Origin: Scandinavium hiltneri | Lineage (GTDB): Bacteria > Pseudomonadota > Gammaproteobacteria > Enterobacterales > Enterobacteriaceae | Direction: 5' to 3' | Assembly: GCF_024764835.1 (NCBI RefSeq) | Contig: NZ_JALIGE010000076.1 | Coordinates: 1,193,291 to 1,257,290, forward strand | DNA: 64,000 bases | Shown: positions 41,948 to 50,012 of the stretch, piece after piece | How positions within the stretch are numbered: position 1 is the stretch's first letter | Layout of the letters: the number at the start of each line of letters is the position of its first letter | Made by a program: the position numbers and the translations under genes | Notes under the pieces: generated by a model | Seen by the model: the letters and a program-made list of their open reading frames with translations, nothing else | Told to the model about the DNA's origin: nothing | Database searches by the model: none

Positions 41948-42283
41948 TCACGACCCCCGATAGGTCGACCAGCCCCACGGGGCAATCAGAAACGGCAAAT
42001 GATAGTGGTCACCGCTACGCGGCAAGGTGACGTCAATTTGTGCCGACGGATACAGCGTCTCCCGCCCGGTTTGCGCAAACCACTGCCCGATCTCCGCCGT
42101 CAGTCGATAGCGCCCTGGGGCTAAATCGCCTTCAGCCATCGAACCAATGCGCCCGTCAGCATTGGTTTCTGCCTCCTTCAACAACTGCCAGCCGCTTTCC
42201 GTTTGCTGTTCCAGGCGAATCATCACGCCCGCCGCCGGTTTTCCAAGCGACGTATCCAGGATGTGAGTCGAAATATGGCTCAT
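41948..42283 (-). CDS. uraH: 5-hydroxyisourate hydrolase (transthyretin-like)
   Basis: A 111-residue protein (HpxT/PucM/UraH family). It hydrolyses 5-hydroxyisourate, the product of urate oxidation, to OHCU. The N-terminal ISTHILDTSLGKPAAGV and the C-terminal signature HLPFLIAPWGWSTYRGS are diagnostic; His near the start, the Arg of RYRLTAE and the YRGS end form the active site. It overlaps the upstream fusion gene by ATGA, so the two consecutive uric-acid steps are translationally coupled. No signal peptide, so cytoplasmic. Urate hydroxylase itself (HpxO) is not in the window. Confidence 0.95.
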   Translation of the reverse strand: MSHISTHILDTSLGKPAAGVMIRLEQQTESGWQLLKEAETNADGRIGSMAEGDLAPGRYRLTAEIGQWFAQTGRETLYPSAQIDVTLPRSGDHYHLPFLIAPWGWSTYRGS

Positions 42284-44040
42284 CGGGCAAACACTCCTTC
42301 CAGTCGAAGTTGGGTAATTTGTCGCAGCTGCCGCAGCGCCTCCTGCACTTCATCAGCCTCGGTATTTTTCAGTCGCTGTTGCAGAATCGAGAGGATTTCT
42401 TCCCCGCTGCGCCCTTTGGCGCGGATCAGGAACACGCGACCAAACCGCGCTTCATATTCGGCATTCCCTTGCGCCAGTGCCTGTGCCAGCGCCGCATCAT
42501 GGCGATTGACGGAAGACTGCTCCTGACGCGAAAACGCCGATTCCGCTGAAACGCCTTTCGGTTTATCACCAATGCGCGGGTGCGCTGCCAGAGCAATGTC
42601 CAGCTCCGGTAACCGCCAGCGTTCACTCAGCGCGATAGCGGTTTCCAGCACGCTTTCAACGCTCGAAAAAGGCCGCGCCGCCGCCAACGCATGTTGCCAT
42701 TCCGGCAGCGCAACGCAGGCCGCAATCATCGCTGTCGCCTGCTCCGGGCTGGCGGCATTGAACTGCAACAATGCATCCGGCAACACAATTTCCTGCACCG
42801 CCAGGCTGAACGCCTGCAACGCTACCGCGACATCACTTGCCTCGACGGATTCCGCAGGGTGATGACTGATGCCGCCCGCGCAGCGCACAAACAGCATCGC
42901 CACCGGCCAGCGTTCAGCCAGCGCCATCGAATCGTGTCCGGCTCCGCTCGGCAGCGTTAGCGCTCTGCCCTGCACTTTTTCGCAGGCGCGAATCAGCGTG
43001 TCCTGCAGCGCCGGATCGCACGGCGTGGCAGGCGTGGTGTAAAAAATATCATGGGAGAATATCAGGCCGCGCTGCTGCGCAATCTGCTGCGCTTTTTCCA
43101 GCAGCTTAACCAGCAACGCTTCGCGCGTTTCATCGGACGGACTGCGAATATCAAGGCTCAGCGAGACGCTGCCGGGAATGACGTTCACCGCACCTGGCTG
43201 GCAATTCAGCGTGCCGACCGTCGCCACCAGCGTCGGGTCGCTCGCCCGGGTCAGCTGTTCAACAGCCACCATCCATTCGGCGGCCCCGGCCAGCGCATCG
43301 CGGCGCAGATTCATTGGCACCGTGCCGGCGTGCCCGGCTTCACCGTCGAAACGACAGTTCAGGCGACGCGCGCCGTTGATGGCGGTCACCACGCCCAGCG
43401 CTAAATTTGCACCTTCCAGCACCGGCCCCTGCTCGATATGCAGCTCCAGACTGGCGCTAAATTCTTGCGGTAAACGCGCAGCGTGGGCGATTCGCGACGG
43501 GTCCAGCCCGGCGTTAACCATCGCCTGCGCCACGCTGATGCCCTGCGCATCACAACAATCCAGCCATTCCGGCGGCCAGGTCCCGGTCAGCCCACGGCTG
43601 CCGAGCAGCGTGATGCCAAAACGGGTGCCCTCTTCGTCGCCGAAACCGACGATTTCAATTGCCTGCTCCGCACGCACCTGATGCTGGTTCAGCCACGCCA
43701 CGACCTCAATGGCCGTCAACACCCCGAGCATGCCGTCGTAGCGCCCGGCGTTGCGCACCGTATCCAGGTGCGAACCGAGCAGCAGCGCGGGCGCGCCTTC
43801 CTGTTGCGCTTCGTAGCGCCCGCAAATATTGCCCACCGCGTCCTGCCAGGTGGTCATGCCCGCCTCGGCCATCCACTGCGCGACGCGCGCATTAGCCTGT
43901 AAATGTTCAGGTGAGAGGTACACCCGGGTGAGTTCCCCGGGCGTGGCACTGATTTCCGCCAGCTGATCGCTGCGCGCAATTACGCGCGCCGCCGCCAGCC
44001 GGGCTTCTTCGGGCGTCATTGGCATCACGTTCTTTTGCAT
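42280..44040 (-). CDS. Fused allantoate amidohydrolase and OHCU decarboxylase
   Basis: A 586-residue protein joining two enzymes that are normally separate (HpxK and HpxQ in Klebsiella). Residues 8-418 are an M20-type allantoate amidohydrolase: metal ligands His91 (GSHLDTV), Asp102 (YDGMLGVL), Glu136/137 (GFGDEEGTRFG), His201 (ELHIEQG) and His393/394 (GISHHPAE). Residues 422-586 are OHCU decarboxylase with the conserved AHPRIGDKP, His487, and the ending AKGRSGEEIL...LRLEGVF. The domains join with almost no linker near 419-422. There is one continuous frame and no internal stop. The ATG at 44040 is chosen over a TTG three bases upstream. It lies between the hpxJ stop and uraH. Confidence 0.92.
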   Translation of the reverse strand: MQKNVMPMTPEEARLAAARVIARSDQLAEISATPGELTRVYLSPEHLQANARVAQWMAEAGMTTWQDAVGNICGRYEAQQEGAPALLLGSHLDTVRNAGRYDGMLGVLTAIEVVAWLNQHQVRAEQAIEIVGFGDEEGTRFGITLLGSRGLTGTWPPEWLDCCDAQGISVAQAMVNAGLDPSRIAHAARLPQEFSASLELHIEQGPVLEGANLALGVVTAINGARRLNCRFDGEAGHAGTVPMNLRRDALAGAAEWMVAVEQLTRASDPTLVATVGTLNCQPGAVNVIPGSVSLSLDIRSPSDETREALLVKLLEKAQQIAQQRGLIFSHDIFYTTPATPCDPALQDTLIRACEKVQGRALTLPSGAGHDSMALAERWPVAMLFVRCAGGISHHPAESVEASDVAVALQAFSLAVQEIVLPDALLQFNAASPEQATAMIAACVALPEWQHALAAARPFSSVESVLETAIALSERWRLPELDIALAAHPRIGDKPKGVSAESAFSRQEQSSVNRHDAALAQALAQGNAEYEARFGRVFLIRAKGRSGEEILSILQQRLKNTEADEVQEALRQLRQITQLRLEGVFAR

Positions 44041-44043
44041 CAA

Positions 44044-45276
44044 TCACCCCTCGTAGGTGTCCCAGGCCGCCTGCATCGCAGCGCCCTGAGTGGTAGTGAA
44101 GCCCAGACGGTTCAGCACCGCTTCCAGCGCGGTCAGGGTCTGCAATACGCAGTCTTTACGCGCGTTGTAGCCCATGGTGCCGATGCGCCAGATTTTGCCC
44201 GCCAGCGGGCCAAACGAGGTGCCAATTTCGATGTGGAAATCGTTGAGCAGACGCTGGCGCACTTCTTCGCCGTGCACGCCAGCCGGAATAACCACCCCGA
44301 GCACGTTATTCATTTTGTGGGAGATATCGCCGAAGACCTCGAGGCCCATGCCCTGAATGCCGTTCAGCATCGCGCGGCCGTGCAGTGCGTGGCGGGCGAT
44401 CAGTGCGTCCATCCCCTCTTCCAGCATGATCCGCGCGCATTCCCGGGCAGCGAACAGCATACTGGTAGCTTCGGTGTGGTGGTTCAGGCGCTCCGGGCCC
44501 CAGTAGTCCATTACCATGCCGAGATCGAAATAGTTCGACCAAATCATTTCGTCTTCGCCATCCTGATGCAGATCGGTGCGGATCCCCTGCTCTATGCATT
44601 TTCGCGCGCGGATCGTCGCTTCCATTTCAGCGCTGAGCGTGATCGGCGAACTGCCCGATGGGCCGCCGAGGCATTTCTGTAACCCGGCGGAGACCGCGTC
44701 CAGCCCCCAGGCATCGGTTTCAAGCACATTGCCGCCGAGCGACGCGGTGGCATCGGTATAAAACAGCACCCCGTGGCGACGACAAATTTCACCCAGATTT
44801 TCCAGCGGTTGCAGCATGGTGGTGGAGGTGTCGCCCTGCACCGTCAGCAACAGACGCGGTTTGACGCGCTTGATCTCATCTTCAATGCGGTCGGCGCTGA
44901 ATACCTCGCCCCATGGCACTTCGATGGTATGGACTTCGGCCCGACAACGGCGGGCAATTTCACACAGTAGATGGCCGAAGCGACCAAACACCGGGACCAG
45001 CACTTTATCGCCAGGACGAATGGCCGACAGCAGAATCGCCTCGATTCCGGCGCGGGACGTCCCGTCCACCAGCATCGTCCAGCGATTTTCGGTTCGGAAC
45101 ACGCCGCGATATAGCGCCATCACTTCGTTCATGTAGCCGGTCATCACCGGATCGTACTGGCCGATCAGCTGGCTGGACATGGCGCGCAGCACGCGCGGAT
45201 CGGCATTGATCGGCCCCGGCCCCATCAGCAGGCGGTGAGGTGGATTAATGGGCGTAAATGGCTGAACCTCGAACAT
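44044..45276 (-). CDS. hpxJ: Ureidoglycine-glyoxylate aminotransferase
   Basis: A 410-residue class V aminotransferase. It moves the amino group of (S)-ureidoglycine to glyoxylate to give oxalurate and glycine, the branch step to oxamate. The PLP-binding Lys201 is in GLQKCLGGPSGSSP, and the substrate-binding region is NHHTEATSMLFAARE. I chose the ATG at 45276 (MFEVQPFTPINPPHRLLMGPGP) because AGAGG is eight bases upstream; the in-frame ATG at 45282 is only two bases from it. First gene of the hpxJ-fusion-uraH operon; a sigma-54-type promoter and a putative repressor site lie just upstream. Confidence 0.93.
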   Translation of the reverse strand: MFEVQPFTPINPPHRLLMGPGPINADPRVLRAMSSQLIGQYDPVMTGYMNEVMALYRGVFRTENRWTMLVDGTSRAGIEAILLSAIRPGDKVLVPVFGRFGHLLCEIARRCRAEVHTIEVPWGEVFSADRIEDEIKRVKPRLLLTVQGDTSTTMLQPLENLGEICRRHGVLFYTDATASLGGNVLETDAWGLDAVSAGLQKCLGGPSGSSPITLSAEMEATIRARKCIEQGIRTDLHQDGEDEMIWSNYFDLGMVMDYWGPERLNHHTEATSMLFAARECARIMLEEGMDALIARHALHGRAMLNGIQGMGLEVFGDISHKMNNVLGVVIPAGVHGEEVRQRLLNDFHIEIGTSFGPLAGKIWRIGTMGYNARKDCVLQTLTALEAVLNRLGFTTTQGAAMQAAWDTYEG

Positions 45277-45307
45277 GGACATATCCTCTGGTCTGGAAAC
45301 CGGTTAT

Positions 45308-45323
45308 TGAAACGAATGATTCT
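45308..45323 (-). promoter_or_regulatory. Putative RpiR operator A (hpxJ promoter)
   Basis: On the plus strand TGAAACGAATGATTCT matches the palindrome at 51901 at 11 of 16 positions. It would lie at about +3 to +18 of the hpxJ transcript, a position suited to blocking polymerase. The assignment to HpxU is inference. Confidence 0.45.
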
Positions 45324-45336
45324 TTAATACCGTTTT

Positions 45337-45352
45337 TGCAACGAATGTGCCA
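45337..45352 (-). promoter_or_regulatory. Sigma-54 promoter of hpxJ operon
   Basis: On the minus strand TGGCACATTCGTTGCA matches the consensus TGGCACGNNNNTTGCA with GG and GC separated by exactly ten bases. Predicted start about 45326. One of the best such sites in the window. Confidence 0.75.
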
Positions 45353-45436
45353 GTGCGTTTTTTCCGCTTTGCGCACGAGTCAAGCCAACTCAGCCGCACT
45401 GCGCTGATTCAAAACGGAACCCTGCACAGGTGCAAT

Positions 45437-45453
45437 TGCACCACGACAGGGCA
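45437..45453. promoter_or_regulatory. Candidate NtrC enhancer of hpxJ operon
   Basis: TGCACCACGACAGGGCA matches TGCACC-N5-GGTGCA with two mismatches, centred about 119 bp upstream of the predicted sigma-54 start. It overlaps a perfect 14-bp palindrome GGTGCAATTGCACC (45429-45442). Confidence 0.45.
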
Positions 45454-45454
45454 T

Positions 45455-46294
45455 TTAGCGCTGTTCCAGTTCATCAAGGGTGTGATAGAGATCGGCGATG
45501 CGATGAATGCGCTGCCGTCCATCGCTGAGCGTGCTGTGTAGTAAGGCGTTGGCGAGTAAGTTCACCAGGCTCATGACGCTGCTGTAGCTGTCGAACGCCG
45601 AGACGCTGTCCAGCGGGGCCGCAAAATGCCAGCGGCAGCGGGTGCGGATCCCGACAGCCTGCGGTTCGCTCAGCACCAGTACCTGCGCCTGTTGAGCCTG
45701 CAACGCCTCGAGCAGCGGGCGGATTACCCGTGGACGGCGACGAAATGCCACCACAATCACCAAATCATCCGGGGTGATATCCACCACTTCTTCCGCCAGC
45801 GTCTGACCGGGCTGCGGCATTAGCCAGATGTTACCGCGGCTTTGCATCAGCTGTTGGCGCAGATGCAGCGCCACCGGGCTGCTGTTGCGCAGGCCGACGA
45901 TAAACACACGCTTCGCGGCGCTGAGTGCAGTGACCACCTCGGCGAACAGGTCGGCATCCAGCGCGTTGACCCATTGGGTGAGATTCGCCATTTCCTGTTT
46001 ATAGTGACGCGCCAGCAGCGTGTTACCCTGCACCGCATCACGATCGCCGGTGAGCGGCATCCCGCTCTGGCGCAGGGTTCGCAGCTCGTCGCGCATGTCT
46101 TTGAAGCGCTCATAACCCAGATGCCGGAACAGGCGACTGACAGTGGCCTTGGATACCCCGCTGAGCCGCGCCAGCTCGGCGCTGTTGTAGCTCACCAAAT
46201 CGTCAAAGTGATCCATGATGAACGACGCCACGCGCTGTTCCTGTGGAGAAAGTTCGTTGTAACACGCCCTCAGGCGCTCATCCAGCTGCTGCAT
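45455..46294 (-). CDS. hpxU: RpiR-family regulator of purine catabolism
   Basis: A 279-residue protein with an N-terminal HTH (residues 15-77: LSPQEQRVASFIMDHFDDLVSYNSAELARLSGVSKATVSRLFRHLGY) and a C-terminal SIS sugar-phosphate-type sensing domain (about 125-250). Neighbourhood and family match HpxU, the RpiR repressor of allantoate genes in Klebsiella pneumoniae. It is divergent from hpxW and upstream of, but separate from, the hpxJ operon. A near-perfect palindromic site at 46306-46321, 12 bp before its ATG, suggests autoregulation. Confidence 0.88.
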   Translation of the reverse strand: MQQLDERLRACYNELSPQEQRVASFIMDHFDDLVSYNSAELARLSGVSKATVSRLFRHLGYERFKDMRDELRTLRQSGMPLTGDRDAVQGNTLLARHYKQEMANLTQWVNALDADLFAEVVTALSAAKRVFIVGLRNSSPVALHLRQQLMQSRGNIWLMPQPGQTLAEEVVDITPDDLVIVVAFRRRPRVIRPLLEALQAQQAQVLVLSEPQAVGIRTRCRWHFAAPLDSVSAFDSYSSVMSLVNLLANALLHSTLSDGRQRIHRIADLYHTLDELEQR

Positions 46295-46305
46295 ATCCCG
46301 TCTCC

Positions 46306-46321
46306 TGCAACTTTCGTTTCA
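46306..46321. promoter_or_regulatory. Putative RpiR operator C (hpxU-hpxW)
   Basis: TGCAACTTTCGTTTCA, whose complement TGAAACGAAAGTTGCA matches the 51901 palindrome at 15 of 16 positions. It lies between the divergent hpxU and hpxW starts. Confidence 0.6.
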
Positions 46322-46357
46322 ACTCAGGCTGACACAGTAAAAGCTCACTCGTCAATC

Positions 46358-46373
46358 TGGAACGTTTTTTGCC
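46358..46373 (+). promoter_or_regulatory. Sigma-54 promoter of hpxWXYZ
   Basis: TGGAACGTTTTTTGCC has GG and GC ten bases apart and matches the consensus at 14 of 16 positions. Predicted start near 46384, 24 bp before the hpxW ATG. Confidence 0.6.
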
Positions 46374-46407
46374 TAATGAGAAAGAAGAGCGTCCACGGAG
46401 AAACATC

Positions 46408-47991
46408 ATGCAAAGTAATCTGGCCCCCGGTGCCATGGCGGTAACCCCTCATCATCTCGCCAGCGAATCGGCGCTTTCAGTGTTGCGTCACGGTGGCGAT
46501 GCCATCGAAGCGATGGTGGCGGCAGCGGCGACCATTGCCGTGGTGTATCCCCACATGAACGGCATTGGCGGCGACGGTTTCTGGCTGATTGTTCCGCCCG
46601 GTGGCGAGCCGATTGCCATTGACGCCAGCGGTGCCTCCGGGGCGCAGGCGACGCTGGCGTATTACGACGGTCACGCCAGCATTCCACATCGTGGGGCGAA
46701 AGCCGCGCTGACCGTGCCGGGCACCGTGAGTGGCTGGGATGAAGCACTGAACGTTTCCGCAGGGCTTGCCGGCGGGCAGCTTCCGCTTTCACGTCTTCTG
46801 GCGGATGCGATTCGCTATGCCGCCGACGGCATTCCAGTGACCCGTTCACAGGCAAGCGCTACGCAGAGTAAATATCATGAACTTTCCGGCGTGCCAGGTT
46901 TTGCAGGGACCTTTTTACAGCGCGGCGAAGTGCCCGCGGCAGGCAGTCGTTTCTGCCAGCCGCGCCTCGCCCGCACCTTAACGCGGCTGGCGAATGACGG
47001 GCTAGACAGCTTTTATCGCGGGCCGCTGGCGCAGCTGATGGCGGAAGAATTTCAGGCCACCGGGTGTCCGCTGACGGCGCAGGATCTCGCCGGACATCGC
47101 GCGCGCCGTCGCGTGCCGTTGAAGCTCAGCCACCAGCTGGGCGATATTTTCAATATGACGCCGCCGACCCAGGGCCTGGTGTCGCTGGCGATCCTCGGTA
47201 TTACCGATCACCTCGACATGGCCAACGCTGACGAGGTTCAGACCATCCACCGCATCGTAGAAGCCACCAAACGGGCGTTCAGCCTGCGCGATAAATACAT
47301 CACCGACCCGCGCCATGTGACGCTGCCGGTGCAAAGCCTGCTGGAAGCCGCCTCATTGCAGGAGATGGCAGCCAGCATTGACGATAATCACGCCGCGCCG
47401 TGGGGCAAAGGCAAAGGTCCGGGCGATACCGTCTGGCTCGGTGTTATCGACGGCAACGGGCTGGCGGTGTCGTTTATTCAGAGCATTTATCACGAGTTTG
47501 GCAGCGGCGTGGTGCTGCCCGAAAGTGGCATTCTGCTGCAAAACCGTGGCGCGGCGTTCAGCCTCGACCCGGATAACCTGCTGGCGCTGGCTCCGGGCAA
47601 ACAGCCTTTCCACACGCTCAACCCAGCGGCGGCACGGCTGAAAGACGGTCGCACGATGGTGTACGGCACCATGGGCGGCGACGGTCAGCCGCAAACTCAG
47701 GCGGCAATTTTCACCCGGCATGTGATTCAGGGCATGCCGTTGCAGGAAGCGGTTGCCGCGCCGCGCTGGCTTTTGGGCCGTACCTGGGGCCAGTCAACGG
47801 ATTCACTCAAGCTGGAGGGCCGGTTCAGCGAGGCCACTTTCACCGCCCTGCGGGAAAAAGGGCATGACGTGGAATGGCTGCCGGGCATGAGTGAAGCGAT
47901 GGGCCACGCTGGGGCGATTGTCCGTCACCCCAACGGCATGCTGGAAGGGGCATACGATCCACGCAGCAACGGCAGCGCAGCAGGATTCTAA
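46408..47991 (+). CDS. hpxW: Oxamate amidohydrolase (gamma-glutamyltranspeptidase-like)
   Basis: A 527-residue Ntn-hydrolase proenzyme. It hydrolyses oxamate to oxalate and ammonia in the uric-acid pathway of Klebsiella. Expected autocleavage is before Thr341 (GPGD-TVWLGVIDGNG), giving subunits of about 340 and 187 residues. Oxyanion and substrate motifs include ESGILLQNRGAAFSLDPDNLL and GTMGGDGQPQTQAA. The ATG at 46408 with GGAG upstream is chosen; the frame is open to a TTG at 46369 but that includes the promoter. First gene of hpxWXYZ. No signal peptide, unlike periplasmic Ggt. Confidence 0.92.
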   Translation: MQSNLAPGAMAVTPHHLASESALSVLRHGGDAIEAMVAAAATIAVVYPHMNGIGGDGFWLIVPPGGEPIAIDASGASGAQATLAYYDGHASIPHRGAKAALTVPGTVSGWDEALNVSAGLAGGQLPLSRLLADAIRYAADGIPVTRSQASATQSKYHELSGVPGFAGTFLQRGEVPAAGSRFCQPRLARTLTRLANDGLDSFYRGPLAQLMAEEFQATGCPLTAQDLAGHRARRRVPLKLSHQLGDIFNMTPPTQGLVSLAILGITDHLDMANADEVQTIHRIVEATKRAFSLRDKYITDPRHVTLPVQSLLEAASLQEMAASIDDNHAAPWGKGKGPGDTVWLGVIDGNGLAVSFIQSIYHEFGSGVVLPESGILLQNRGAAFSLDPDNLLALAPGKQPFHTLNPAAARLKDGRTMVYGTMGGDGQPQTQAAIFTRHVIQGMPLQEAVAAPRWLLGRTWGQSTDSLKLEGRFSEATFTALREKGHDVEWLPGMSEAMGHAGAIVRHPNGMLEGAYDPRSNGSAAGF

Positions 47992-47997
47992 GGAGCG

Positions 47998-48189
47998 ATG
48001 ATGAACGAGAATGCGTTTAACTGGCCTGAATATATTCTACTGATGGAACAGCTGTTGGCGGTGCCTCTGGATGCACCACGCCGGACAGAGCTGGCGGTTC
48101 AGCTTAGCCGAATTGCCTCGATGGCCGAGCCGCTGATGGCGTTTGAGCTGCCGCACCGCCAGGAAGGTGCAGGAGTGTATCAACTATGA
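47998..48189 (+). CDS. hpxX: AtzG-like small subunit
   Basis: A 63-residue acidic protein (NENAFNWPEYILLMEQLLAVPLD...QLSRIASMAEPLMAFELP) of the AtzG-like family. AtzG forms a complex with and stabilises the AtzE amidase; here the next gene encodes that amidase, overlapping by ATGA. Either of two successive ATGs (47998, 48001) could start it. AAGGAG lies just upstream. Confidence 0.88.
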   Translation: MMNENAFNWPEYILLMEQLLAVPLDAPRRTELAVQLSRIASMAEPLMAFELPHRQEGAGVYQL

Positions 48190-49562
48190 CACTGAGCATT
48201 CGGGACATTCAGCAAGGATTACGCTACCGCCAGTTCAGCGCGGTTGAACTGGCGCAGCAGACGCTGGCCCGCATTGAGCGGGATAACCCGCAGGTGAACG
48301 CCTTCACCGAAGTCACGGCAGAACGCATGCTGCGCGAAGCCGTTGAGATTGACGCGCGTCTACGTCAGGGAGAGACGCATCCGCCGCTCGCGGGTGTGCC
48401 GTTTGCGGTGAAAAATTTATTTGATATCGAAGGTGTGACCACGCTCGCCGGGGCACAATTGTTCAGCGAAATGCCGCCTGCAACAGCTGATGCGTTTGCC
48501 GTGCAGCAGCTGCGACGGGCAGGCGCGACGCTTGCGGGGGCACTGAATATGGACGCCTACGCCTACGGCTTTACCACGGAAAACAGCCATTACGGCCCGA
48601 CCCGCAACCCGCGTGATGTGAACCGCATTGCGGGCGGATCTTCGGGTGGATCAGCCGCGGCGGTGGCAGCAAAACTGGTGAATTTTACCCTGGGTACCGA
48701 CACCAATGGTTCGATCCGCGTGCCCGCCTCGCTGTGCGGCGTGCTGGGCCTGAAGCCGACGTTTGGCCGTTTGTCGCGATCCGGCAGCCATCCGTTTGTC
48801 GCCAGCCTCGATCACATCGGCCCGCTGGCTCGCTTTACCGACGATCTGGCCCGCGTTTATGATGCCTTACAGGGCCACGATCCGGACGATAAATGGCAGT
48901 CTTTCCGGGAGGTTTCACCCGTTTCATCAATCCTGTCACAGACAACAAATCTGCGCTGCGCCGTGCTGGGCGGCTGGTTTGATGAATGGAGCGACTGTAG
49001 CGCCCGCGATGCGGTGGCTCGGGTGGCACACGCGCTTGGTACAAGTGAAAAGCTGGAACTGCCGAACGTGGCGCTGGCCCGTTCCGCCGCTTTTTTGCTG
49101 TCGGCGGCGGAAGGCGGCAACCACTATTTACCCACGCTGCGCAGTGATGCAGAACGCTTTGAGCCTAACTCCCGTGAACGCCTGCTGGCGGGCGCGATGA
49201 CGCCGTCGGCCTGGTACACCCAGGCCCAGCGCTTCCGGGCATGGTTTCGCGATACGACGCTACCACTGTTTAATGATTTTGACCTGCTGATCGCCCCGGC
49301 AACGCCGTGCAGCGCAACGCTGATTGGCGACACCACGATGCGCATTAACGGTATCGAACTGCCGACCAAAGCCAGCATGGGTATGCTGACGCAGCCGATT
49401 TCGTTTCTGGGTTTACCGGTGGTCAGCGTGCCGCTCAAAACCCACAGCGGTTTGCCAATTGGCGTGCAGATTATTGGCGCACCATGGCAGGAAGCGCAGT
49501 GTTTGCAAGCCGCCTGGCAGCTTGAACAAGCCGGTATTCTTTATCAACAGGAAGACATATGA
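48186..49562 (+). CDS. hpxY: AtzE-type amidase
   Basis: A 458-residue amidase-signature enzyme with the Lys-cisSer-Ser triad: Lys76 (PFAVKNLFDIEG), Ser152 (AGGSSGGSAAA) and Ser176 (TNGSIRVPASLCGVLGLKPTFGRLS). It is homologous to AtzE, which deaminates 1-carboxybiuret. Its role in the hpx pathway has not been proven; oxalurate or a related ureido compound is a reasonable guess. It overlaps hpxX upstream and hpxZ downstream by four bases each. Confidence 0.9.
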   Translation: MTLSIRDIQQGLRYRQFSAVELAQQTLARIERDNPQVNAFTEVTAERMLREAVEIDARLRQGETHPPLAGVPFAVKNLFDIEGVTTLAGAQLFSEMPPATADAFAVQQLRRAGATLAGALNMDAYAYGFTTENSHYGPTRNPRDVNRIAGGSSGGSAAAVAAKLVNFTLGTDTNGSIRVPASLCGVLGLKPTFGRLSRSGSHPFVASLDHIGPLARFTDDLARVYDALQGHDPDDKWQSFREVSPVSSILSQTTNLRCAVLGGWFDEWSDCSARDAVARVAHALGTSEKLELPNVALARSAAFLLSAAEGGNHYLPTLRSDAERFEPNSRERLLAGAMTPSAWYTQAQRFRAWFRDTTLPLFNDFDLLIAPATPCSATLIGDTTMRINGIELPTKASMGMLTQPISFLGLPVVSVPLKTHSGLPIGVQIIGAPWQEAQCLQAAWQLEQAGILYQQEDI

Positions 49563-49942
49563 CGCCCGAAAACATTGACCGCCCGGCGGTACTGAACGAC
49601 GTGACCGCCGCATTTTATCGTTATGAAAAAGCCTTAATCAGCAATGACGTTGCGGTGCTGGATGAACTGTTTTGGGATGACGGGCGAACGGTGCGCTACG
49701 GCGCGACGGAAAATTTGTATGGAATTGCGGAGATCCGTGATTTCCGTCATTCGCGGCCTTCAAAGGGGTTGGATCGGCTGCTGCGCCATACGACGATCAC
49801 CACGTACGGCGAGGACATGGCGGTGGCAAGTACCGAGTTTACACGCGAGAACAGCGAGCGCATCGGCCGCCAGATGCAGACCTGGGTGAAATTCCCCTGC
49901 GGCTGGCGCATCGTGGCGGCACATGTAAGTTTGATGGGGTAA
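49559..49942 (+). CDS. hpxZ: AtzH-like protein (NTF2 fold)
   Basis: A 127-residue protein of the AtzH-like/DUF3225 family: AFYRYEKALISNDVAVLDELFWDD, TVRYGATENLYGIAEIRDFRHSRPSKGLDR and WVKFPCGWRIVAAHVSLMG. The NTF2-like cone fold commonly binds a small ligand; AtzH relatives assist AtzE-type enzymes. It is the last gene of hpxWXYZ and is followed by a CCCTCTCC hairpin. Confidence 0.9.
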   Translation: MTPENIDRPAVLNDVTAAFYRYEKALISNDVAVLDELFWDDGRTVRYGATENLYGIAEIRDFRHSRPSKGLDRLLRHTTITTYGEDMAVASTEFTRENSERIGRQMQTWVKFPCGWRIVAAHVSLMG

Positions 49943-49969
49943 TTTTTTGGCCGGTGCGCTTTTCTTTCA

Positions 49970-49991
49970 CCCTCTCCTGGGGAGAGGGTCG
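49970..49991. terminator. Hairpin after hpxZ
   Basis: ACCCTCTCC pairs with GGAGAGGGT around a 2-4 base loop. It lies between the convergent hpxZ and allantoinase genes and may serve both. A similar CCCTC...GAGGG arrangement lies near 41918-41943. Confidence 0.6.
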
Positions 49992-50012
49992 GGGTAAAGG
50001 CGCCACGATATG

